NCBI RefSeq assembly: GCF_029813785.1
Contig: NZ_JARVKY010000029.1
Span: 32,699-96,698, forward strand
Direction of reading: 5' to 3'
DNA length: 64,000 nucleotides
Source: Streptomyces sp. DH41
GTDB lineage: Bacteria; Actinomycetota; Actinomycetes; Streptomycetales; Streptomycetaceae
The translations under genes were made by a program, and so were the position numbers. Numbering within the stretch: position 1 is the stretch's first letter; each line of letters starts with the position of its first letter. Below the pieces are notes generated by a model, which did not search any database, was not told the origin of the DNA, and worked only from the letters and a program-made list of their open reading frames with translations. Shown one piece after another: positions 43,070 through 51,624 of this stretch.

Positions 43070-44028
43070 GCCCGTTCCGTCTCACCCGCACGCTGCCCGA
43101 GGACGCCACGGACGCCGCCCTGCGCGCCGACGTCCTGGCGGGCCTGACGAGCACGCCCAAGTGGCTGCCGCCCAAGTGGTTCTACGACGCGCGGGGCAGC
43201 GAGCTGTTCGAGGAGATCACCGCGCTGCCGGAGTACTACCCGACCCGGGCCGAGCGGGAGATCCTCGCCGACCGGGCCGGCGAGATCGCCGCGGCGACCG
43301 GCGCCCGCACCCTGGTGGAGCTGGGTTCCGGTTCCTCGGAGAAGACGCGGATCCTGCTCGACGCGCTGACCGGCCTGCGCGGTTACGTACCGGTCGACGT
43401 CAGCGAGAGCGCCCTCACCCAGGCCGGTCAGGCGCTCGTCGCCGAGCGGCCGGACCTCCAGGTGCACGCGCTGATCGCCGACTTCACCGGAGGACTGACG
43501 CTGCCCGGGACACCGGGCCCCCGGCTGGTGGCGTTCCTCGGCGGCACGCTCGGCAACCTGCTGCCCGGCGAGCGCGCCGCGTTCCTGGCCGCCGTCCGCG
43601 CGCTGCTCTCGCCGGGCGACGCCCTGCTGCTGGGCACGGACCTGGTCAAGGACGAGCGGGTGCTGGTCCGGGCGTACGACGACGCGGCCGGAGTGACGGC
43701 CGCGTTCAACAAGAACGTGCTGTCCGTCGTCAACCGGGAACTGGACGCCGACTTCGTGCCCGCGGCCTTCGAGCACGTGGCGCTGTGGAACGCCGAACGC
43801 GAGTGGATCGAGATGCGGCTGCGCTCGCGCACCGCGCAGACGGTCAAGATCCAGGCGCTCGACCTGGCGGTGGACTTCGCGGACGGGGAGGAGCTGAGTA
43901 CCGAGGTGTCCGCGAAGTTCCGGCAGGAGGGCGTGCGGGCCGAACTGGCCGCGGCGGGGCTGGAGCTGGCCCATTGGTGGACGGACGGCGAGGACCGTTT
44001 CGCGCTGTCGCTGAGCGTGGCGCGCTGA
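43066..44028 (+). CDS. egtD: Histidine Nalpha-trimethyltransferase EgtD
   Basis: 320 aa SAM-dependent methyltransferase that trimethylates L-His to hercynine, the first committed step. Seen are FYDARGSELFEEITALPEYYPTR (motif with the substrate Tyr region at residues about 38-60), VELGSGSSEKTR (SAM loop) and VPVDVSES. GTG start at 43066 within GTGA. egtE, the PLP lyase, is not in this window, so the last step must be supplied by another locus. Confidence 0.96.
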   Translation: MSPFRLTRTLPEDATDAALRADVLAGLTSTPKWLPPKWFYDARGSELFEEITALPEYYPTRAEREILADRAGEIAAATGARTLVELGSGSSEKTRILLDALTGLRGYVPVDVSESALTQAGQALVAERPDLQVHALIADFTGGLTLPGTPGPRLVAFLGGTLGNLLPGERAAFLAAVRALLSPGDALLLGTDLVKDERVLVRAYDDAAGVTAAFNKNVLSVVNRELDADFVPAAFEHVALWNAEREWIEMRLRSRTAQTVKIQALDLAVDFADGEELSTEVSAKFRQEGVRAELAAAGLELAHWWTDGEDRFALSLSVAR

Positions 44029-44040
44029 CGCGGCGGCGCG

Positions 44041-45303
44041 TCAGCGCGCGTCGAGGTCCAGTAGTTCGGTGACGCGGTCGGAGGCCTTGCCGGCCTCCGA
44101 CTCCGCGTCGCCACCGGTGAGCACCTTCGTCATGTACTCCTTGATCGGGTTGTCCGCCTCGACCGCGCCCCACCGGGGCGTACCGGGGGTGGCCCGGCCC
44201 TGCGCGGCGCCGGCCGCCATGGCGGCGACCCCTTCCTCGTCCGCGACGGCCTTGGCGAGCGACTTCTTGTTCGGGACGTAGTTCATGGTGCGGGCCAGGT
44301 CGGTGTTCCACTTGGTGCCCACGAGCGCCTCGACCACGGCGAGGGCGCCGTCGCGTTCGTCGGTGTTCTTGGGGACGACGAGGTCGGATCCGCCGGTGAA
44401 GACGGCACCGGGCTTGTCGGCCTTCTTGCCGGGCACGGGGAAGAAGCCCAGCTTGCCCTTGAGTTCGGGGTTCTCGCGCACGATGGACTGGGCGAGTCCG
44501 GGCACCGCGACGATCTGCGCGACCTGCCCCTGGGCGAACACGCCGGCCTGCGGCGGGTGTTCCTCATCGGCGTCGAGCGGGCCGTCGCCCAGGGCCTGCA
44601 GCTCGCGGTAGAAGTCCATGCCGCGCAGCGCCGCCTCGGAGTCCAGGGCGCCCGTCCAGGCACCACCCGCCTCCACGGCCAGCTCGCCGCCCTCGTCCCA
44701 GATGAAGCCGGAGAGGGTGTACCAGTCCTGTCCGGCCAGGTAGATGCCCTGGTCACCGCCCTTGTCGAGCTTCTCGGTGGCGGTGAGCCATTCCTCGCGG
44801 GTGCTGGGCGGCGCGGTGATGCCGGCCTGCTCGAAGAGGTCCTTGCGGTAGATGACCACGCGGTTGGCCGCGTACCAGGGGATGCCGTACTGCTGGGACA
44901 GCCACTGTCCGGGTTCGGCGAGGCCCGGCAGCCAGTCGTCGCTGCCCCAGTCCCGCATCGACTCCAGGGTCAGGTCCATCAGCCGGCCGCCCTCCGCGTA
45001 CTGCGGGACCTGGGTGTTGCCGACCTCGATGACGTCGGGCCCGTCCGTGCCGTCGGCCTTCAGCGCGGTCTGCACCTTGTCGCCGATCCCGGTCCACTTC
45101 TGGATCCGGACGTCGAGGTCGAGGCCGGGGTTCTTCCGCTCGAACTCCTCGGTGAACCGCTCCAGGAAGTCCTGCGAGGCGCTGTCCTTCATCAGCCACA
45201 CGGTGACGGTGCGCCGCTCGCTCCCGCCGTCCTGCGACATCAGGCCGCAGCCGCTGAGCAGGGAGGCGGACACACAGACAAGGGCGAGCAGGCGACGTCT
45301 CAC
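44041..45303 (-). CDS. Extracellular sugar-binding lipoprotein of an ABC transporter
   Basis: 420 aa family-1 solute-binding protein. The lipoprotein signal is VRRRLLALVCVSASLLSGCG with the Cys of the lipobox at residue 19. Carbohydrate-binding regions include VTVWLMKDSA, PDVIEVGNTQVPQYAEGG and IPWYAANRVVIYRKD. AAGGA precedes the GTG start. No permease or ATPase is adjacent, so it is an orphan receptor. A chitin-type/DasR-like dyad lies 115 bp upstream of its start, pointing at chito-oligosaccharide or GlcNAc control. Convergent with egtD. Confidence 0.93.
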   Translation of the reverse strand: MRRRLLALVCVSASLLSGCGLMSQDGGSERRTVTVWLMKDSASQDFLERFTEEFERKNPGLDLDVRIQKWTGIGDKVQTALKADGTDGPDVIEVGNTQVPQYAEGGRLMDLTLESMRDWGSDDWLPGLAEPGQWLSQQYGIPWYAANRVVIYRKDLFEQAGITAPPSTREEWLTATEKLDKGGDQGIYLAGQDWYTLSGFIWDEGGELAVEAGGAWTGALDSEAALRGMDFYRELQALGDGPLDADEEHPPQAGVFAQGQVAQIVAVPGLAQSIVRENPELKGKLGFFPVPGKKADKPGAVFTGGSDLVVPKNTDERDGALAVVEALVGTKWNTDLARTMNYVPNKKSLAKAVADEEGVAAMAAGAAQGRATPGTPRWGAVEADNPIKEYMTKVLTGGDAESEAGKASDRVTELLDLDAR

Positions 45304-45417
45304 AAGGGGTCCTTCTGTCTGACGGACAGCGGCGGAGGCGGACAGGGATGTCCGGCGCACGCAAAGGGAGACCCGACGTGGGGGACGAGCCCGAGGCTCG
45401 AACGGGTGTCTGGGATT

Positions 45418-45431
45418 TTGGTATGGACCAA
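45418..45431. promoter_or_regulatory. Chitin-type / DasR-like operator
   Basis: TTGGTATGGACCAA, whose opposite strand is TTGGTCCATACCAA. Core TGGTCCATACCA matches the chitinase box TGGTCCAGACCA at 11 of 12 positions, and DasR dre (TGGTCTAGACCA) at 10. It lies 115 bp upstream of the sugar-binding lipoprotein gene and 126 bp before dodecin. Confidence 0.65.
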
Positions 45432-45556
45432 TGCGGAGGTCAAGGGGGACGAGCGGTTGTCCCGTCGGACCCTCCTGACGCCTCGCGCTCCGTCGCCGCT
45501 TGGGGCACGGTGGAGTGACGGACGACACACCGCCGCCCGCGGAAGGGAGCACCCGT

Positions 45557-45772
45557 ATGTCGAACCACACCTACCGGGTCACCGAGATCGTCGGCACCTC
45601 GCCCGACGGCGTCGACCAGGCCGTCCGCAACGCCATCACCCGGGCCTCGCGGACCCTGCGCAATCTGGACTGGTTCGAGGTGACCCAGGTACGAGGCCAG
45701 ATCGAGGAAGGGGAGGTCGCGCACTGGCAGGTCGGCCTGAAGCTCGGCTTCCGTCTGGAGGAGACGGACTGA
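45557..45772 (+). CDS. Dodecin family protein
   Basis: 71 aa flavin-storage protein forming a hollow dodecamer. The sequence YRVTEIVGTSPDGVDQAVRN and WFEVTQVRGQIEEG are diagnostic, with the flavin-stacking Trp at residue 39. Start ATG 45557 has GGAAGGGAG upstream. It binds FMN/FAD or lumichrome and may buffer flavins. Monocistronic. Confidence 0.95.
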   Translation: MSNHTYRVTEIVGTSPDGVDQAVRNAITRASRTLRNLDWFEVTQVRGQIEEGEVAHWQVGLKLGFRLEETD

Positions 45773-45812
45773 CCGCTCCGGGCCCACCCCACCCCCGGGT
45801 CCGCCCGGCCCG

Positions 45813-46304
45813 TCAGGTGCGGCCCTCGCGCTCCTGCGCCACCCGCAGCTCGGCCGACCGGGCCGCCCAGCGCGCCCGGACGACGGTGAATCCGGCCCGC
45901 TGGGCGTCGTCGCACACCAGCTCGTCGTCGTCCACGAGAACCTTGATCTCGTGGGTGCGGGCGAGCCGCCGAAGGATCTCCAGCTTGGTGCGCCGGGCGG
46001 GCCGGCGGTCGGCGTTGCCCCGCATGTGCACGGGCCCCTCGGGCAGACCGTGCGCGGCGAGCCAGTCGAGCGTGTCGCGCCGGCAGCGCTCGGGCCGCCC
46101 GGTCAGATAGACGATCCCGCACTCCTCGGCGCGCTCCCGCACCAGCGCGATGCCCTCCGCGAGCGGCGGGTCGTGCGGAGCGGCGGCGAAGAAGGCGTCC
46201 CAGTCGCGGGGCCGGCGCTCCAGGAACCGCTGCCGGTGCGCGGTGTCGGCGAGGGTGTTGTCCAGGTCGAACACGGCCAGCGGGGGCCTGCTGCTGTCGG
46301 TCAC
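45813..46304 (-). CDS. HAD-superfamily phosphatase (PNKP/acid-phosphatase-like)
   Basis: 163 aa HAD hydrolase without an obvious cap. Motif I is VFDLDNTLAD with the Asp pair, motif II is VYLTGRPERCR, motif III Lys is in RRTKLEILRRL and the acidic motif IV is VLVDDDELV. The size and the TGR motif resemble the phosphatase module of polynucleotide kinase-phosphatases. Start is a GTG at 46304, divergent from the LLM gene with an unusual 11-bp repeat pair between. Confidence 0.88.
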   Translation of the reverse strand: MTDSSRPPLAVFDLDNTLADTAHRQRFLERRPRDWDAFFAAAPHDPPLAEGIALVRERAEECGIVYLTGRPERCRRDTLDWLAAHGLPEGPVHMRGNADRRPARRTKLEILRRLARTHEIKVLVDDDELVCDDAQRAGFTVVRARWAARSAELRVAQEREGRT

Positions 46305-46314
46305 CCGCCAACCC

Positions 46315-46338
46315 TAGAGGTCCCCTATAGAGGTCCCC
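46315..46338. repeat. Direct repeat TAGAGGTCCCC x2
   Basis: Two identical 11-bp units at 46315-46325 and 46328-46338, 13-bp period, in the 72 bp between the HAD gene and the LLM gene. Possible regulatory tandem site. Confidence 0.65.
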
Positions 46339-46376
46339 TCCGGGAATCCTGGCGCCGCGCGGACGTTGAACACCGT

Positions 46377-47396
46377 GTGAGCTCAGTGATCGCGACCACC
46401 CGCTTCTCCGTCCTCGACCGCTCCCGCATCCGGGAGGGCCACACCGGCGCACAGGCGCTGCGCGACACCGTGGAACTGGCGCGGGAGGCCGAGCGGCTCG
46501 GCTACCACCGGTTCTGGGTGGCCGAGCACCACGGCGTGCCCGGGGTGGCCGGCTCGGCGCCGACCGTGCTGGCCGCGGCCGTCGCCGGTGCCACGCGGAG
46601 CATCCGGGTCGGCACCGGCGGCGTGATGCTGCCCAACCATCGGCCGCTGGTCGTCGCCGAGCAGTTCGGCGTACTGGAGTCGCTCTTCCCCGGCCGGATC
46701 GACATGGGACTCGGCCGCTCGGTGGGATTCACCGACGGCGTGCGCAGGGCGCTGGGCCGGGAGAAGGACGACGCCGACGACTTCGGCGCCCAACTGGCCG
46801 AGCTGCTCGGCTGGTTCCGGGGCACCTCCCCCACGGGCGCGCACGCCCGCCCCGCGGAGGGGCTGACCGTGCCGCCTTTCGTGCTGGCCATGGGCGAGGG
46901 CGCGGCGGTCGCCGCCCGGGCGGGCCTGCCGATGGTCATCGGGGACCTGCGCGACCGCGACCGGATGCGCCGCGGCATCGACCGCTACCGCGCCGGATTC
47001 CGCCCCTCCGCGTGGAGCCCGGAGCCGTACGTCGTCGTCTCGGGCACGATCGCCGTGGCCGGCACCCCCGAGGCCGCCCGGCGGCTCCTGCTCCCCGAGG
47101 CCTGGTCCATGGCCCACGCCCGCACCCGCGGCACCTTCCCTCCCCTGCCTCCGGCCGAGGACGTCGAGGCGAGGACGATGACCGCCAAGGAGCGCGACCT
47201 GTACGACGCCGGTCTCACCGGCCACATCGCCGGCACCGAGGAACAGGTCGCCGACGCGCTCGAGTCGCTCCTCGGGGACACGGGCGCGCAGGAGGTCCTG
47301 GTGACCACGAGTACGTACGACCGCGAGGCGCTGCTGGACTCCTACCGGCGGCTCGCCCGCGTCACCGGCGCGGGGACGACCGCCTCCCGGGCGTAG
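46377..47396 (+). CDS. LLM-class flavin-dependent oxidoreductase
   Basis: 339 aa luciferase-like monooxygenase with a TIM barrel. Seen are SVLDRSRIREGHTG, YHRFWVAEHHGVPG, IRVGTGGVMLPNHRPLVVAE and MGLGRSVG, typical of the alkanal-type FMNH2-using subfamily. GTG 46377 starts within the divergent region and has no clear ribosome site, which may indicate a leaderless message. Substrate unknown. Confidence 0.92.
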   Translation: MSSVIATTRFSVLDRSRIREGHTGAQALRDTVELAREAERLGYHRFWVAEHHGVPGVAGSAPTVLAAAVAGATRSIRVGTGGVMLPNHRPLVVAEQFGVLESLFPGRIDMGLGRSVGFTDGVRRALGREKDDADDFGAQLAELLGWFRGTSPTGAHARPAEGLTVPPFVLAMGEGAAVAARAGLPMVIGDLRDRDRMRRGIDRYRAGFRPSAWSPEPYVVVSGTIAVAGTPEAARRLLLPEAWSMAHARTRGTFPPLPPAEDVEARTMTAKERDLYDAGLTGHIAGTEEQVADALESLLGDTGAQEVLVTTSTYDREALLDSYRRLARVTGAGTTASRA

Positions 47397-47460
47397 AATC
47401 GCGTAGTTTGCCCCACCGGCCCCGCCGGCCGTCGTCGAAGACCGTACGGAGTTCCCCGCC

Positions 47461-49812
47461 ATGCACAGCCCCCACGACCCGTACGTCCGGGTGCGCGACG
47501 CCCGTGAGCACAATCTCAGGGGTGTGGACGTGGACGTCCCCCGGGACGTGGTGGCCGTGTTCACCGGTGTGTCGGGCTCGGGGAAGTCGTCGCTCGCGTT
47601 CGGGACGGTCTACGCGGAGGCGCAGCGGCGCTACTTCGAGTCGGTCGCGCCGTACGCCCGCAGGCTGATCCACCAGGTCGGAGCCCCGAAGGTCGGTGAG
47701 ATCACCGGGCTGCCGCCCGCCGTGTCGCTGCAGCAGCGCCGCGCGGCGCCGACGTCCCGTTCCTCGGTCGGCACGGTCACCAACCTCTCCAACTCCCTGC
47801 GGATGCTGTTCTCCCGCGCCGGCGACTATCCGCCGGGCGCGGCGCGGCTCGACTCCGACGCCTTCTCGCCGAACACGGCGGCCGGGGCCTGCCCGGAGTG
47901 CCACGGGCTCGGGCGGGTGCACCATACGACCGAGGAGCTGCTGGTCCCGGACGCGTCGCTGTCCGTCCGGGACGGCGCGATCGCCGCGTGGCCGGGCGCC
48001 TGGCAGGGCAAGAACCTGCGGGACGTCCTGGACGCGCTCGGACACGACGTGGACCGGCCGTGGCGCGAGCTGCCCGCCGGGGAGCGGGAGTGGATCCTCT
48101 TCACGGACGAGCAGCCGGTGGTCACGGTGCACCCGGTGCGGGACGCGGGCCGCATCCAGCGGCCGTACCAGGGCACGTACATGAGCGCCCGCCGGTATGT
48201 GATGAAGACGTTCTCGGACTCGAAGAGCGCCACGCTGCGGGCGAGGGCGGAGCGCTTCCTCACCAGCGCGCCCTGCCCGGTCTGCGGCGGCGGCAGGCTG
48301 CGCCCCGAGGCCCTGGCGGTGACGGTCGGCGGCCGTTCCATCGCCGAGCTGGCCGCGCTGCCTCTGACGGAACTCGCGCAGGCGCTGCCGACGGGAGGTG
48401 AGACGGCCCGGGTGGTCACCGGGGACCTCGTCTCCCGGATCGCGCCCGTCGTCGAGCTGGGGCTCGGCTATCTGAGCCTCGACCGTGCGACGCCCACCCT
48501 GTCGGCGGGCGAGCTGCAGCGGCTGCGGCTGGCGACGCAGCTGCGCTCCGGGCTGTTCGGGGTCGTGTACGTGCTGGACGAGCCGTCCGCGGGACTGCAC
48601 CCGGCGGACACCGAGGCGCTGCTGACCGTGCTGGAGCGACTGAAGGCGGCCGGCAACTCGGTGTTCGTGGTGGAGCACCATCTCGGCGTGATGCGCGGCG
48701 CCGACTGGATCGTGGACGTCGGTCCGCGGGCCGGCGAGCACGGCGGACGGGTGCTGTACAGCGGTCCGGTCGCCGGGCTGGCCGGTGTCGGGGAGTCGGC
48801 GACCGCCCGCCACCTCTTCGACCGCTCCCCCGCACCCGTCCGTGAGGCGCGCGTCCCACGGGGGACGGTGACGGTCGGTCCGGTCACCCGGCACAACCTG
48901 CGGGGGGTGACCGCGGAGTTCCCGCTCGGCGCGCTCACCGCGGTGACGGGGGTCTCCGGCTCCGGGAAGTCGACGCTCATCGGCGAGATCACTCAGGAGC
49001 TGCCGGGGGTGGGCCGGCTGGTCTCCGTCGACCAGCGGCCGATCGGGCGCACCCCGCGCTCCAACCTGGCCACGTACACGGGCCTCTTCGACGTCGTGCG
49101 CAAGGTCTTCGCGGCCACCGGCCAGGCGCGGGAGAGGGGTTACGGCGTGGGCCGGTTCTCCTTCAACGTGCCGGGGGGCCGCTGCGAGACCTGTCAGGGC
49201 GAGGGATTCGTCAGCGTGGAGCTGCTGTTCCTGCCCAGTACCTACGCGCCGTGTCCGGACTGCGGCGGGGCGCGCTACAACCCCGGGACGCTCGAAGTGG
49301 CGTACCGGGGGCGGAACATCGCCGAGGTGCTGGACCTGACCGTGGAGGAGGCGGCGGACTTCTTCGCGGACACGGACACACCGGCGGTGGCGCGCAGCCT
49401 GGCCGCGCTGCTCGACGTCGGCCTCGGCTATCTGCGGCTCGGCCAGCCGGCGACCGAGCTGTCCGGCGGGGAGGCGCAGCGCATCAAGCTGGCGAGCGAG
49501 CTGCAGCGAGGGCGCCGCGGCCACACCCTGTACCTCCTCGACGAGCCGACGACGGGACTGCACCCGGCCGATGTCGAGGTACTGATGCGTCAGTTGCACG
49601 GTCTGGTCGACGCCGGGCACACGGTGGTCGTCGTCGAGCACGACATGGCCGTGGTGGCGGGCGCCGACCGGGTGATCGACCTGGGGCCGGGCGGCGGCGA
49701 GGCGGGCGGCCGGATCGTCGCCGCGGGGCCGCCGGCCGAGGTGGCGCGGGCGGACGGGAGCGCCACCGCGCCCTATCTGGCCGAGGCCCTGCACGGGGGC
49801 GTGTGCCGGTGA
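47461..49812 (+). CDS. UvrA paralogue (excinuclease ABC subunit A-like, UvrA2 type)
   Basis: 783 aa, shorter than UvrA (about 950). It has two ABC ATPase modules with Walker A GVSGSGKSSL and GVSGSGKSTL, zinc-finger cysteines (CPECHG...CPVCGGGRL, CETCQGEGF, CPDCGG) and signature motifs LSAGELQRLRL and LSGGEAQRIKL, plus DEPSAGLHP and DEPTTGLHP. The missing length is in the UvrB-binding region, the mark of UvrA2-type proteins, which are linked to drug resistance and self-protection. Its stop codon lies inside a terminator hairpin. Confidence 0.92.
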   Translation: MHSPHDPYVRVRDAREHNLRGVDVDVPRDVVAVFTGVSGSGKSSLAFGTVYAEAQRRYFESVAPYARRLIHQVGAPKVGEITGLPPAVSLQQRRAAPTSRSSVGTVTNLSNSLRMLFSRAGDYPPGAARLDSDAFSPNTAAGACPECHGLGRVHHTTEELLVPDASLSVRDGAIAAWPGAWQGKNLRDVLDALGHDVDRPWRELPAGEREWILFTDEQPVVTVHPVRDAGRIQRPYQGTYMSARRYVMKTFSDSKSATLRARAERFLTSAPCPVCGGGRLRPEALAVTVGGRSIAELAALPLTELAQALPTGGETARVVTGDLVSRIAPVVELGLGYLSLDRATPTLSAGELQRLRLATQLRSGLFGVVYVLDEPSAGLHPADTEALLTVLERLKAAGNSVFVVEHHLGVMRGADWIVDVGPRAGEHGGRVLYSGPVAGLAGVGESATARHLFDRSPAPVREARVPRGTVTVGPVTRHNLRGVTAEFPLGALTAVTGVSGSGKSTLIGEITQELPGVGRLVSVDQRPIGRTPRSNLATYTGLFDVVRKVFAATGQARERGYGVGRFSFNVPGGRCETCQGEGFVSVELLFLPSTYAPCPDCGGARYNPGTLEVAYRGRNIAEVLDLTVEEAADFFADTDTPAVARSLAALLDVGLGYLRLGQPATELSGGEAQRIKLASELQRGRRGHTLYLLDEPTTGLHPADVEVLMRQLHGLVDAGHTVVVVEHDMAVVAGADRVIDLGPGGGEAGGRIVAAGPPAEVARADGSATAPYLAEALHGGVCR

Positions 49813-49831
49813 AGTGCCTTCACCGGCACAC
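49801..49831 (+). terminator. Terminator hairpin overlapping the uvrA-like stop codon
   Basis: GTGTGCCGGTGAAG, TGC, CTTCACCGGCACAC: perfect 14-bp stem. The first arm includes the last codons and the TGA of the gene. It sits between convergent genes, so it may serve both. Confidence 0.85.
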
Positions 49832-49857
49832 GCCCCGTGGCGACGGCAGGAAGACCG

Positions 49858-50730
49858 CTACTTACGGCCCCGCCGGGTGTCGTCGTCGGTGATGGCCTCG
49901 GTCTCGGCCTCGATCCGCTCCTTGCGGACCTGGCCGCGTACCGTCTCGTTGTCGGTGCGCTCCTCCGTGGTCATCCGGACGCGCTCCACCGGCACCGTCT
50001 CCGTGTCGACGACAGGGCGTTCCTCGTGCAGCGTGACCTCGTGCTCGTCCTCGCTGATCTCCGGTCCGGAGAGCGCCTGGTCACGGTTGGCGTCCGTGAT
50101 CGGCTCGCGCTCCACCCGCACCTCCTCGTGACTCACCGGAACGGTCTGCTGGACCTCCTCCGTGACCACGTACTTGCGCAGCCTGGCCCGGCCGGACTCA
50201 CGCCGTTCCACGCCCACGTGCATCTGCTCCTCGGAGCGGGTCATGGCGTCGTCGCGCGTGCCCGTCCGGTCCTGGGCGTCCTGGTAGCCGGTGGTGCCGC
50301 CCGCCGTGCCGGCCATGCCGGCGGCTCCCGCGGCTCCCGCGGCTCCCGCCGTACCGGTGCCCGCGGCCCAGCGGCCGTCGTCGGTGCGCTCGGCCTCGGA
50401 GAGCACGCTGTCCCAGTTGATGCCGTAGTAGTCGTAGAGCCGGTGCTCCTCGGTCTCCGACAGATGGCCGCCCGCGTCGACGTCGACATTGGGCGCGTCC
50501 TTGACCTGGTCCTTGCGGTAGGGGACCTCGAGGCGGTCCTGCACCAGCGAGGCGTCACGGATGGGCACGAAGGACTCGTTGGAGCCGAACATGCCCGTCT
50601 TGACGCTCACCCACTCGGGACGCCCGGTCATGTCGTCGAAGAAGACGTGCTTGGCGTCGCCGATCTTGTTGCCGTCCCCGTCGTAGACCGGATGGTCCAG
50701 GACGTTGGCGATCTCTTCACGGGTGATCAT
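49858..50730 (-). CDS. PRC-barrel and DUF2382 domain stress protein
   Basis: 290 aa. The N-terminal PRC barrel (about 1-80, EEIANVLDHPVYDGDGNKIG, WVSVKTGMFGSNESFVPI) is joined by a Gly/Ala-rich linker (GTAGAAGAAGAAGMAG) to a C-terminal DUF2382/YsnF domain (about 165-285, VTEEVQQTVPVSHEEVRVERE). Such proteins are induced by stress in many bacteria and are very acidic here. The role is unknown. Confidence 0.92.
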   Translation of the reverse strand: MITREEIANVLDHPVYDGDGNKIGDAKHVFFDDMTGRPEWVSVKTGMFGSNESFVPIRDASLVQDRLEVPYRKDQVKDAPNVDVDAGGHLSETEEHRLYDYYGINWDSVLSEAERTDDGRWAAGTGTAGAAGAAGAAGMAGTAGGTTGYQDAQDRTGTRDDAMTRSEEQMHVGVERRESGRARLRKYVVTEEVQQTVPVSHEEVRVEREPITDANRDQALSGPEISEDEHEVTLHEERPVVDTETVPVERVRMTTEERTDNETVRGQVRKERIEAETEAITDDDTRRGRK

Positions 50731-50802
50731 CTGGCATCACCCTCCTTCCGGAGTGCCTGCCTTCCGGATGTCCTCATCGGCAGGACGGAAACGGCACATA
50801 CG

Positions 50803-51624
50803 TCACAAAGCGCACATACTTTTCGAAGGTGCTTTCCCCTGGGCGGCGTGGGCGAGCCCGCGGCGGTCGGGATGGCGGTCCGGCGCGATCACCGGCCGTA
50901 CCTCCACCTCCGCCATCAGCCCGTGCGCCGACGCCACCCGCCACAGCGAAGCGAGCAGGGTGTCCTCGCCCACGAACGCGGGCACCGTGCTCACCGCCCG
51001 CTCTCCGGTCCGGTACCGGATGCGGACCGGCTGGACCGGCACCCCGGCGTCCAGGGCGGCCTGGAAGACGGCCCGGCGGTAGCGGCCCTGGGCGCGCCCG
51101 CACCAGGTGCTGCCCTCGGGGAAGACGGCGACCGCGGCGCCCTCGCGCAGGCTCTTCGCGATCGTGGCGACCGTGTCCGGCAGGGCCCGCAGCCGGTCCC
51201 GTTCGATGAAGAGCACGCCCCCGCGGGCGGCGATCGGGCCCGCCACCGGCCATCGCCGGATGTCGCTCTTGGCCAGCATCCTGGCCGGGCGCACGGCGGC
51301 GAGCAGGGGTACGTCGAGCCAGGAGACGTGGTTGGCGACGAGGAGCAGCCCGCCGCCGGGCGGGGCGGCGCCCGTGACGCGGACCCGGACGCCGGCGGCC
51401 CGCACGATCCACCGGCACCAGCACCGCACCACCACGGCGGGGACCGTCCCCCACCGCCGGGGGCGTCCCCGGCCGAGCGGCGTGAGCACGACGGCGGCAC
51501 CGACGAGCAGCAGTACCGCGACCGCGGTGAGCCGCAGCACGGCGAGCGGCACGGCCGCCGCGGCCCGGGACCGCTCCACGCACTGTCCCGGGGTGCAGGG
51601 CGCGGCGGGCAGCCAGGCGCTCAT
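50803..51624 (-). CDS. Lyso-ornithine-lipid/1-acyl-glycerol-3-phosphate acyltransferase-like (OlsA-type)
   Basis: 273 aa acyltransferase of the PlsC family with one or two N-terminal membrane helices (LAVLRLTAVAVLLLVGAAVV). Motif I is VANHVSWLD (NHx4D) and motif III is FPEGSTW. It transfers an acyl group to a lyso-lipid. Its ATG overlaps the stop of the preceding GNAT gene (ATGA), so the pair is translationally coupled. Ornithine lipid synthesis uses exactly a GNAT (OlsB) plus a PlsC-type enzyme (OlsA), so this function is likely but not proven. Confidence 0.85.
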   Translation of the reverse strand: MSAWLPAAPCTPGQCVERSRAAAAVPLAVLRLTAVAVLLLVGAAVVLTPLGRGRPRRWGTVPAVVVRCWCRWIVRAAGVRVRVTGAAPPGGGLLLVANHVSWLDVPLLAAVRPARMLAKSDIRRWPVAGPIAARGGVLFIERDRLRALPDTVATIAKSLREGAAVAVFPEGSTWCGRAQGRYRRAVFQAALDAGVPVQPVRIRYRTGERAVSTVPAFVGEDTLLASLWRVASAHGLMAEVEVRPVIAPDRHPDRRGLAHAAQGKAPSKSMCAL

